A DNA stretch of 8,287 bases from an uncultured Lachnospiraceae bacterium (lineage in GTDB: Bacteria; Bacillota; Clostridia; Lachnospirales; Lachnospiraceae): the NCBI GenBank assembly GCA_947628025.1, contig CANQYH010000138.1, forward strand, positions 1 to 8,287, given 5' to 3'. A program made the translations under genes and the position numbers. A model generated the notes under the pieces. It saw only the letters and a program-made list of their open reading frames with translations, was not told where the DNA came from and ran no database searches. The stretch's first letter is position 1; each line of letters starts with the position of its first letter. Positions 1 to 6,011 of the stretch are shown here, in pieces.

Positions 1-1
1 G

Positions 2-1024
2 TTCGGATATTTCCGGCCGGCGGAGGAGTATTATGGTTCCATCATCCGCTGGCAGGAGCAGCGCCATGGGGTCGTGGGGCTGACCAAGGAGTGCATCGGG
101 TACGAGAACGGCGTGCTGGGCGGCGTGGTATCGGCATTGACCGCGTTTGCGGCTCCCGGCGATCCGGTGCTGCTGCACAGTCCCACCTACATCGGGTTTA
201 CCGGCTGTATCTCCAACAACGGTTACCGGATCGTCCATTCTCCCCTGAAAAAGGATGCGGACGGTATCTGGCGGATGGATTTTGAGGACATGGACGCGAA
301 ACTGAAAGCGGAGCATATCCATGTGGCGGTATTTTGCAGCCCTCATAATCCCTGCGGCCGTGTCTGGGAGCGGTGGGAGCTGGAGAAAGCCATGGAGGTG
401 TACCGCGCCAATGACTGTCTGGTGATCTCGGACGAGATCTGGTCGGATATCATCCTGGAGGGCCATACGCACATTCCGACCCAGATGGTCAGTGAGGATG
501 CCAGGAACCGCACGGTGGCCATGTACGCGCCCAGCAAGACCTTTAATCTGGCCGGTCTGGTGGGAAGCTACCATATCATTTATAACCCGTACCTGCGGGA
601 CCGCGTCCGGGCGAAGAGCAGCAAGCCGCATTATAACGATATGAACGTGCTTTCCATGCACGCCCTGATCGGCGCTTACAGGCCGGAGGGGTACGAATGG
701 GTGGACGAGCTGTGTCAGGTGATCACGGCCAATGTGGATTATGCCTGCGATTTTATCGCGAGGCATTTTGAGGGGGTAGAGGTCTGCAGGCCGGAAGGGA
801 CCTACATGCTTTTCCTGGACTGCGAGCAGTGGTGCGCGGCTCACAAAAAGACGATCGACGAGCTGGAAAAAGCCGGATGGGACGTAGGCGTGGCCTGGCA
901 GGACGGCCGGATGTTCGGCGGTTCCTGCACGATCCGCATGAACCTGGCGCTGCCGAAGAGCCGGGTAGAGGAAGCGTTTGAGCGCCTGAGGCGGTACGTG
1001 TTCGGGGATTCCGCCAGAGGCTGA
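2..1024 (+). CDS. MalY/PatB family PLP-dependent C-S lyase/aminotransferase (5' partial)
   Basis: The frame is already open at base 2 (FGYFRPAEEYYGS...), so the true start lies upstream of the window. The GTG at 74 is internal, because the residues before it (W-QEQRHGV) match the usual fold-type I N-terminal region. About 340 of the roughly 390 residues expected are present. Visible landmarks are the aspartate that contacts the PLP ring nitrogen in SDEIW (Asp codon 431-433), the Schiff-base lysine in SKTFNLAGL (Lys codon 536-538), and the C-terminal carboxylate-binding arginine in TIRMNLA. The SKTFNLAGL context and the RHG segment are typical of MalY/PatB proteins, cytoplasmic enzymes that cleave cystathionine or other cysteine S-conjugates to pyruvate, ammonia and a thiol. 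Family knowledge cannot separate beta-lyase from aminotransferase activity here. No clear terminator follows; a short GC hairpin near 1037-1050 lacks a T tract. The next gene starts 111 bases downstream. Confidence 0.9.
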   Translation, partial: FGYFRPAEEYYGSIIRWQEQRHGVVGLTKECIGYENGVLGGVVSALTAFAAPGDPVLLHSPTYIGFTGCISNNGYRIVHSPLKKDADGIWRMDFEDMDAKLKAEHIHVAVFCSPHNPCGRVWERWELEKAMEVYRANDCLVISDEIWSDIILEGHTHIPTQMVSEDARNRTVAMYAPSKTFNLAGLVGSYHIIYNPYLRDRVRAKSSKPHYNDMNVLSMHALIGAYRPEGYEWVDELCQVITANVDYACDFIARHFEGVEVCRPEGTYMLFLDCEQWCAAHKKTIDELEKAGWDVGVAWQDGRMFGGSCTIRMNLALPKSRVEEAFERLRRYVFGDSARG

Positions 1025-1121
1025 GACAGGGGGAAGCCTGCGGGGGCAGGATCGTACATTACAGAGAAAATGGTTTGCGGCGTCCGTTTTTGGCGGATGC
1101 GCGGAGAAATTCGAAAGATAC

Positions 1122-1129
1122 GGAGGGAG
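1122..1129 (+). promoter_or_regulatory. Ribosome binding site of the polysaccharide deacetylase
   Basis: GGAGGGAG lies nine bases (counted from the GGAGG core) before the ATG at 1136. It decides the start: the in-frame ATG at 1070 has no such site and would put a charged, non-hydrophobic stretch in front of the signal peptide. Confidence 0.75.
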
Positions 1130-1135
1130 AAGACG

Positions 1136-2110
1136 ATGAAAAAATGGATGACGGCGCTGATGGTGGCGGTTATGACTGCGTTTTTTGCGAATACGGCGTA
1201 TGCTGCGGGCTGGGTCTTGAACCAGACCGGCTGGTGGTTCGCGACGAAAGACGACGGGAGCGCATGGCTGTCGGACGGCTGGTACTGGCTGGACGGGAAT
1301 GAGGACGGCATCGCGGAGTGCTATTATTTTGACGCGGAGGGGTATATGCTGGCGAATACGCTGACGCCGGACGGTTATACCGTGGACGCGGACGGGGCCT
1401 GGACCGAAATGGGACAGAAACAGGCGCGGCCCGCAAGCGAGGTTCCGTCGTATATCGAGGAAGAGCCGCAGGAAGAGGAGCCGGCCGGCCGCGTGGTCGA
1501 TCCCACCAAGCCGATGGTGGCGCTGACCTTTGACGACGGCCCCTACGCGAAAGTGGGAAATCAGATCATGGACTGTCTGGCGAAATACGATGCGAAAGTC
1601 ACGTTTTTTGTCGTAGGAGACCGGTGCGCGAGCTATCAGACGGAGATGAAGCGTATGGCGGATGAAGGGCATGAGATCGCCACCCATACCTATGAGCATA
1701 AATATCTGGACAAATTAGACGCCGCGCAGATCCGGGAGCAGATCGACAAGGGCGTGGAGGCGATCGTGAAGTACAGCGGGGTCACGCCTGCGCTGGTACG
1801 TCTGCCCGGCGGGCGGAAGAACGATACCGTGCTGGCAAACGTGGCCTATCCGATGATCCAGTGGAACATCGATACCCGGGACTGGGAGACGAAGAATACG
1901 GAAAAGACCGTGCGCGCCGTCCTGGACAATGTGAAAGACGGGGATATCGTCCTGATGCACGAGCTTTACGCTTCTACCGGGGACGCGGTGGAGCAGATCG
2001 TGCCGGAACTGATCGCCAGAGGCTATCAGCTGGTGACGGTCAGCGAGATGGCCCAGGCGCGCGGCGTACAGCTGCAGGCGGGGCAGCTTTATTACAGCTT
2101 CCGGCCGTGA
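1136..2110 (+). CDS. Secreted polysaccharide deacetylase (NodB domain) with N-terminal wall-binding repeat
   Basis: This 324-residue protein starts at the ATG at 1136, set by a GGAGGGAG site and by the signal peptide that begins there: MKKW, a hydrophobic core, and a probable cut after TAYA near residue 23. Residues about 24-90 are rich in Trp, Gly, Tyr and Asp (GWVLNQTGWWF, GWYWLDGN, YYFDAEGYM), like choline/cell-wall-binding repeats. An acidic linker follows (EEEPQEEEP). The NodB domain runs from about 125 to 310. Its motifs are TFDDGP (131-136, catalytic base and metal Asp), H184xxxH188 (metal ligands), RLPGG (222-226), DTRDW (246-250) and LMHE (His275). Family members are metal-dependent carbohydrate esterases (CE4) that remove N-acetyl groups from peptidoglycan or related polymers, often giving lysozyme resistance. 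The exact substrate is not readable. It appears monocistronic, with a hairpin terminator just after the stop. No clear promoter was seen in 1025-1121. Confidence 0.92.
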   Translation: MKKWMTALMVAVMTAFFANTAYAAGWVLNQTGWWFATKDDGSAWLSDGWYWLDGNEDGIAECYYFDAEGYMLANTLTPDGYTVDADGAWTEMGQKQARPASEVPSYIEEEPQEEEPAGRVVDPTKPMVALTFDDGPYAKVGNQIMDCLAKYDAKVTFFVVGDRCASYQTEMKRMADEGHEIATHTYEHKYLDKLDAAQIREQIDKGVEAIVKYSGVTPALVRLPGGRKNDTVLANVAYPMIQWNIDTRDWETKNTEKTVRAVLDNVKDGDIVLMHELYASTGDAVEQIVPELIARGYQLVTVSEMAQARGVQLQAGQLYYSFRP

Positions 2111-2121
2111 CGGGACGGCGG

Positions 2122-2170
2122 AAAAACGCGGCGCGGAGACGGAAATGTTTCCGCGCCGCGCTTGTGTTGT
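2122..2170. terminator. Hairpin terminator after the polysaccharide deacetylase gene
   Basis: A perfect 11-bp inverted repeat, CGCGGCGCGGA (2127-2137) with TCCGCGCCGCG (2150-2160), can extend inward by three pairs including one G-U, leaving a loop of about six bases. It begins 16 bases after the stop codon. The plus-strand tail is an interrupted T tract (CTTGTGTTGT). The other side carries five consecutive A (2122-2126), which read as TTTTT on the minus strand, so it may act in both directions. Confidence 0.75.
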
Positions 2171-2316
2171 CAGGGGAGCGGCGTTTACGGGACGCAGAGA
2201 GGGCAAATACCGCCGGTAACACGGAACGGCGGCGATGATTCGATCCCGCCGCCCGGAATACCAACTTTTTCGCCTCCTGCTTTTCACCGCTTTCTGCGGT
2301 CCGCATATGGTAATGC

Positions 2317-2324
2317 AGGAGGTG
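2317..2324 (+). promoter_or_regulatory. Strong ribosome binding site of the SDR gene
   Basis: AGGAGGTG is close to a full complement of the 16S rRNA 3' end and sits seven bases before the ATG at 2332. It fixes the start of the oxidoreductase and predicts efficient translation. A small hairpin, ACCGC (2286-2290) with GCGGT (2296-2300), lies just upstream. The leader 2161-2316 otherwise holds a GGCGGCG/CGCCGCC inverted repeat (2228-2234 and 2247-2253) with no T tract behind it. Confidence 0.8.
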
Positions 2325-2331
2325 CAGCGAT

Positions 2332-3240
2332 ATGAGTGAAAAGCAGGAAGACAGTGGTTACGGGTTCGTGCGGGAATGTGAGGATATCCCGCTTTCGTTT
2401 CCGCCTCAGCATCAGGACCGGCAGCCGGGTTTGGAATACGTGATGGAGCCGCGTCCGTCGTCGGAAAGACCCGGCGGAGGGCGGAAGCTGGAGGGGAAGA
2501 CAGCCGTTATCACCGGCGGAGACAGCGGGATCGGCCGGGCGGTGGCCTATGATTTTGTGAAAGAGGGAGCGGCCGTCGCGCTGATCTACTATGATGAGGA
2601 GAGGGACGCGAAAGAGACGGAAGAGAGGATCGCGGAGCTGGGCGGGACCTGCCTGCTGATCCGGGGCGATCTGCGGGACAGGGAGTTTGTCTGCTCCTGC
2701 ATCGAGCGGACCTTGGAGCGATTCGGCCGGCTCGATATACTGGTCAATAATCATGGCGTGCAGTACATTCAGCGCAGCATCCTGGATATTTCTCCGGAGC
2801 AGCTGAATCTCGTTTTCCAGAACAATGTCATATCCTTTTTCTACCTGATCCAGGCGGCTCTGCCTCATATGAAGCGGGGCGGTTCGATCATCAACACGAC
2901 CTCGGTGACCGCGTATCAGGGGAATAAGGACCTGATCGATTACAGCGCGACGAAAGGGGCGATCGTGGCCCTTACGCGGTCTCTGGCTTTGTCGCTGGCG
3001 GAGCAGGGGATCCGGGTCAACGCAGTCGCGCCGGGGCCGATCTGGACGCCGCTGATTCCTGCGTCCTTTTCGGCGGAAGAAGTCGCCACCTTTGGCAGAA
3101 AGACTTCCCGGGTCCCGATGATGCGGGCGGGCCAGCCCGGCGAGGTGTCGCCGTGCTATGTCTTTCTGGCTTCGGACGACGCGTCCTATATGACGGGCCA
3201 GGTGCTGCATCCCAACGGCGGGACCATTGTGGGGGCGTAA
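2332..3240 (+). CDS. SDR family oxidoreductase, YghA/YdaD (Gsp39)-like
   Basis: This 302-residue cytoplasmic protein belongs to the classical short-chain dehydrogenase/reductase family. The start is set by AGGAGGTG. An N-terminal extension of about 52 residues before the Rossmann fold contains FPPQHQDRQPGLEYVMEPRP. Such a PPQ-Q-PG-E-M-P extension is characteristic of the E. coli YghA / B. subtilis YdaD (general stress protein 39) group. The cofactor loop is TGGDSGIG (61-68). The structural motif usually NNAG reads NNHG (139-142). The catalytic set is Asn165, Ser191, Tyr204 and Lys208 (YSATK). PG-I-T after strand 6 (PGPIWTP, 234-240) and the C-terminal GQVLHPNGG are standard. The family reduces carbonyls or oxidises alcohols with NAD(P)(H); the substrate is unknown here. 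Homologues in bacilli are stress-induced, but no sigma-B-type promoter is evident. It stands alone between two hairpins and converges with the membrane-protein gene. Confidence 0.92.
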   Translation: MSEKQEDSGYGFVRECEDIPLSFPPQHQDRQPGLEYVMEPRPSSERPGGGRKLEGKTAVITGGDSGIGRAVAYDFVKEGAAVALIYYDEERDAKETEERIAELGGTCLLIRGDLRDREFVCSCIERTLERFGRLDILVNNHGVQYIQRSILDISPEQLNLVFQNNVISFFYLIQAALPHMKRGGSIINTTSVTAYQGNKDLIDYSATKGAIVALTRSLALSLAEQGIRVNAVAPGPIWTPLIPASFSAEEVATFGRKTSRVPMMRAGQPGEVSPCYVFLASDDASYMTGQVLHPNGGTIVGA

Positions 3241-3308
3241 CCTTGTAGGAAAGCTATTTGCCCGCGGATGGAAAAGGATACAGATGGCATCCTGATGGGT
3301 TTAAGCAT

Positions 3309-3358
3309 GAAAACGACGGCCGGAGGCTTCTCGTGACAGGGGAGTTCCGGCCGTTTTC
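3309..3358. terminator. Bidirectional hairpin terminator between convergent genes
   Basis: ACGGCCGGA (3316-3324) pairs perfectly with TCCGGCCGT (3346-3354). Both flanks are suited to termination: GTTTTC on the right for plus-strand transcripts and GAAAAC on the left, read as GTTTTC on the minus strand. It lies 68 bases after the SDR stop and beyond the stop (3481) of the minus-strand membrane-protein gene, so one element can serve both. The loop is about 21 bases. The rest of 3241-3480 shows no gene I can support. Confidence 0.7.
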
Positions 3359-3480
3359 AAAAAGTTCATTGGTTTTTTGCTTTCTGAATGGGTGAGCCGC
3401 GGGAATCCGTGCAGGATGCGGCGTAATACTCGCTGCAGGTCCGTCTTCTGCCGCCGCGCCCGGTTTGGTTCGCCGGAGGC

Positions 3481-4281
3481 TCATGAAACGGCGGACGGTG
3501 GGAAACGCCGGGCGATCGCATTTGCCAGCAGGTGGCAGAGAAATCCGCCTGCGCAGAGGGACAGCAGATACACGAGGATCCCGGCCGCCGTTCCCAGGAC
3601 CAGGGAGATCTGGTGAAAGACCGCCTGGCTGACCGGGTAGTAGGGCGAGATGTAGAACATATCCGCTTCGCCGTGGGTGGCGACGTTGATGCAGGTGGCG
3701 GCGGCGCAGAAGCAGGCCAGCAGGGGCAGCGTCCGCAGATAGTCGCTGCGGGTCTGTCCGGACAGGCCGGAGAAGCAGATCAAAAGGCCGATGAAGACCA
3801 GCATGACGTGCCACCAGAGGCCGTGGAGCGTCAGGGTCCAGTAGGGGTGCAGAAGACCGGACGGCTCCGCCAGCGACATGATTCCTCCCAGCAGGCAGAA
3901 GTCCTGCAGAAACGTGCAGACCGTCTGATGGGCGCGGGGATACCGGCCCAGGAGCGGAAGCAGCAGGCAGAGGTACATGGGCATACTGCAGAGCTGAAAC
4001 GGGAAGTACCACCAGTTGTAATCCCCCAGGTAGACGACGTAGTACAAAAAGAGCTGCTTATAGACCTCCGCCACGGCCAGCAAAAAGCCGCAGACCCAGA
4101 GGAGCCGGTTCAGCTGTTTCACGGCGAGGCGGCGGGCCAGATAAACGGAGAGCCGCACGGCCAGAAACAGACCGATGAAAGAAAAGCTTAAATGGAACAG
4201 GGAATACGGTTTTGGCGGTTCCATCGTCCACGCGGTTTTTTGCAGCAGACCGGTGAGGAACAAGTTCAGGGTCTGACACAT
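3481..4281 (-). CDS. YwaF/TMEM164-type integral membrane protein (TIGR02206 family)
   Basis: I start this 266-residue protein at the ATG at 4281, which has GGAGGAGG seven bases upstream. A longer in-frame reading from 4326 has no such site and would place the ribosome binding site inside the gene. About seven hydrophobic segments are visible, roughly at residues 30-49, 60-82, 97-112, 122-137, 150-171, 184-200 and 225-247, so it sits in the cytoplasmic membrane. The hallmark is WWYFPFQLCSMPMY (90-103), the conserved core of the YwaF family. Other polar residues inside membrane segments are His153 and His158 (LHGLWWH) and His203. The function of bacterial members is unknown. The animal relative TMEM164 has been reported as a cysteine-dependent phospholipid acyltransferase, so Cys98 with a nearby His is of interest. 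Transcription is probably from its own promoter near 4350-4377, with possible read-through from the upstream minus-strand genes. Confidence 0.85.
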   Translation of the reverse strand: MCQTLNLFLTGLLQKTAWTMEPPKPYSLFHLSFSFIGLFLAVRLSVYLARRLAVKQLNRLLWVCGFLLAVAEVYKQLFLYYVVYLGDYNWWYFPFQLCSMPMYLCLLLPLLGRYPRAHQTVCTFLQDFCLLGGIMSLAEPSGLLHPYWTLTLHGLWWHVMLVFIGLLICFSGLSGQTRSDYLRTLPLLACFCAAATCINVATHGEADMFYISPYYPVSQAVFHQISLVLGTAAGILVYLLSLCAGGFLCHLLANAIARRFPPSAVS

Positions 4282-4288
4282 GAAAATT

Positions 4289-4296
4289 CCTCCTCC
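4289..4296 (-). promoter_or_regulatory. Ribosome binding site of the YwaF-type gene
   Basis: On the minus strand GGAGGAGG stands seven bases before the ATG at 4281. This excludes the longer in-frame start at 4326. Confidence 0.75.
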
Positions 4297-4348
4297 CAGA
4301 CCGTATTGTGAGACGGCGCATACCATATCATCCCTGCGGTCTGCGATG

Positions 4349-4377
4349 ATTATACATCAGAAGCGGCGGAAAGAAAA
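4349..4377 (-). promoter_or_regulatory. Candidate promoter of the YwaF-type gene
   Basis: A perfect -10 box, TATAAT, is present on the minus strand at 4354-4349. The hexamer 17 bases upstream (4377-4372, TTTTCT) matches TTGACA poorly, so the -35 element is weak. The implied 5' leader is about 60 bases. A 12-bp perfect palindrome, TTCCGATCGGAA (4392-4403), lies just upstream and could bind a regulator. Confidence 0.4.
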
Positions 4378-4416
4378 GAGTTTGGCTGATGTTCCGATCG
4401 GAATATGGCGCTTCTT

Positions 4417-4723
4417 TTAGTTCACAAGATACCGCTCAAGCTCGATCTCCCTGACGGAATCCTCCGGCGTCTTCCGGGTATTATCGTACAAATGTCCCTG
4501 ATTTTCCGGCATCGCCTCCAGTTTCCGTTTCAGGAACAGAGCCCTGCCAATCATATAATACGCCATTTCAGATTTCTCACATACGCCCTGCTCATCCCAC
4601 ACGGAGACCGTAAAACCGTATTGTTTCTGTTCGTCTAAACGCGGTGAAATCCATATGCTGTTCTGCTCGTCAGATACCTGTCTGCGTGTAAAAATTTTAT
4701 ATTCTTGGATTAATCGGTTTCAT
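4417..4723 (-). pseudogene. Unidentified short coding frame, probably frameshifted or 5'-truncated
   Basis: On the minus strand an open frame runs from 4719 to a TAA at 4417, about 101 codons. Its composition looks like a real soluble protein: QVSDEQNSIWISPR, YGFTVSVWDEQG, MAYYMIGRALFLKRKLEAM, then a charged C-terminus ending ERYLVN. I do not recognise the family. The first usable start in this frame is a GTG at 4602, which would give only 61 residues and has no convincing ribosome binding site, although the reading before it is equally protein-like. An ATG at 4723-4721 directly follows the GH28 stop codon (TAGATG) and has GAGG five bases upstream, but it reads MKPINPRI and stops in the wrong frame. 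Removing one base near 4703-4706 would join it to the long frame. I therefore read this as either a frameshifted gene or a remnant left at the edge of an insertion. Confidence 0.5.
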
Positions 4724-5926
4724 CTATTCCTCGTCGCTTGTTATATCCACATTGATAAGTTTTAAATTGTCAATATTTTTGTGCTTAATTCCATATCTGC
4801 CATGCGCCTTCACGTTTTCAAGGCAGACATTTTTAAAATGTCTTTCAGGCAGACCGCACATGTAAACGGCATTGCCGCCGACTGTCTTTATATCGATATT
4901 TTTAAAATAAATGCCGTCAACCTTTGGCGTGCCGTCATTTACCTCCGCAGGCGTATCGGCATCAAATTCAGCGTCGCCGTAAAAGCCGTCTAAATAAAGC
5001 GCGCCGCGGAACCACCGTGAGTCGCTGATCTCCCTGTCGTTATTCACAAGCGAACAGTCCTCATAATGTATGTTTTTTATGTAGCTTCCCCTGCCGCGTA
5101 TGGCTTTGACGCTCGCGATACTGAAGGCATTCTCAAACCTGCAGCCGCGCACATACACGTCTCTTACCCCGCCTGACATCTCGCTTCCTATCGCCACGCC
5201 GAAGCCGCTCATAAAACGGCAGTTCTCTATCGTCACGCGCTTTGAAGGAATGCCCACCCTGCGGCCTTCCTCATCTCTGCCCGATTTTACCGCGATACAG
5301 TCGTCCTGGCTTGCGATAAGCGAATTTGTGACAGACACGTCCCTGCAAGAGTCAATGTCTATTCCGTCGCCGTTGAAAATGCCCTCGTAGCGTCTGCCTT
5401 CCTCATCATATTTGGTGTGGACACTTATATTGTCAATAACCACGTCTTTGCAGTAAATAAGGTGCAGACACCATGACGGCGACTGGCGTATCGTGACATT
5501 TTTAATCACGAGATTTTTGGTGTTCCTGATACATACTGCGCGGCCGCGCTTTCCTTTCTTTTCGTTCATCTCTATTGCAAAGAGCGCGGCGCCGTTTGCG
5601 TCTATGACGCCTTTGCCGTCAATCGTAATGTTTTTGTGCGGCGCGCCGTCAGTATTGATAAGGCTCGCATAGCAAAGCTGGTCAAGCCCCTCAAACGGAT
5701 AGCCCATGACGGGAAAGTCTTCTATGCTACCGCTCCCCATAAGCTTTGCGCCTTCCCCGATAAAAAGCGTCATATTGCTCTTCAAGTAAAGCGCGCCCGT
5801 GATAAACGTACCCTTTGGGACATATACCGTATCGCCTTTCCCGCACAAGTCGATTGCCCTTTGAATTGCTTTCGTGTTTACAGTCACGCCGTCAGCGACT
5901 GCTCCATAGTCTGTGATGTTAAGCAT
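4724..5926 (-). CDS. Glycoside hydrolase family 28 (polygalacturonase-like), cytoplasmic
   Basis: This 400-residue protein starts at the ATG at 5926, with AAGGAGG (5940-5934) seven bases upstream. It opens with NITDYGAVADG, the typical entry of pectate-lyase-like right-handed beta-helix proteins, and has no signal peptide, so it is probably intracellular. The body is a series of short beta-helix rungs (for example NLVIKNVTIRQSP, DVVIDNISVH, RVTIENCRF). GH28 landmarks are FNGDGIDID (184-192; Asp187) and SQDDC (206-210; Asp208, Asp209), the acidic catalytic set. The usual GHG is GFG (241-243) in GFGVAIGSEMSGG, and the usual RIK is SVK (272-274), followed by RGRG (277-280). GH28 enzymes hydrolyse galacturonosyl linkages in pectin. 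A cytoplasmic form would act on imported oligosaccharides, possibly with another specificity. It lies 85 bases after the acetyltransferase gene, and its C-terminal half is markedly AT-rich compared with neighbours. Confidence 0.88.
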   Translation of the reverse strand: MLNITDYGAVADGVTVNTKAIQRAIDLCGKGDTVYVPKGTFITGALYLKSNMTLFIGEGAKLMGSGSIEDFPVMGYPFEGLDQLCYASLINTDGAPHKNITIDGKGVIDANGAALFAIEMNEKKGKRGRAVCIRNTKNLVIKNVTIRQSPSWCLHLIYCKDVVIDNISVHTKYDEEGRRYEGIFNGDGIDIDSCRDVSVTNSLIASQDDCIAVKSGRDEEGRRVGIPSKRVTIENCRFMSGFGVAIGSEMSGGVRDVYVRGCRFENAFSIASVKAIRGRGSYIKNIHYEDCSLVNNDREISDSRWFRGALYLDGFYGDAEFDADTPAEVNDGTPKVDGIYFKNIDIKTVGGNAVYMCGLPERHFKNVCLENVKAHGRYGIKHKNIDNLKLINVDITSDEE

Positions 5927-6011
5927 ATCTGTGCCTCCTTCTTTTTATATAACAGCAAGCAAATCCGGTGAATACACACCTGCTTCTTTCGTGAGATTCC
6001 CACACCCTTAC

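Noticed and set aside
1070..1135. Upstream in-frame ATG as start of the deacetylase
   Set aside because: It lacks a ribosome binding site and would place 22 mostly charged residues before a clear signal peptide; the ATG at 1136 has GGAGGGAG at proper spacing.
2228..2253. GGCGGCG/CGCCGCC inverted repeat before the SDR gene as a terminator or riboswitch
   Set aside because: The stem is seven pairs with no T tract directly behind it, and no known riboswitch core is visible; probably a by-product of GC-rich sequence.
2284..3210. Long open minus-strand frame (308 codons) opposite the SDR gene
   Set aside because: It is the Arg/Pro/His-rich mirror of a GC-rich gene, has no family motif, and the plus strand encodes a complete SDR enzyme with all catalytic residues.
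3254..4012. Long minus-strand frame overlapping the YwaF-type gene and the intergenic region
   Set aside because: Pro/Arg/Ala-rich composition without motifs; another frame of the same strand encodes a full membrane protein with the PFQLC motif. The frame also runs straight through the hairpin terminator.
3532..4191. Plus-strand open frame opposite the YwaF-type gene
   Set aside because: Gln/Arg/Gly-rich antisense shadow with no recognisable domain and no plausible ribosome binding site.
5944..5972. Promoter-like TTCACC, 17-base spacer, TATAAA on the minus strand before the GH28 gene
   Set aside because: The boxes and spacing are acceptable, but transcription would begin at about 5937, inside the AAGGAGG ribosome binding site, leaving a leader too short for normal initiation.
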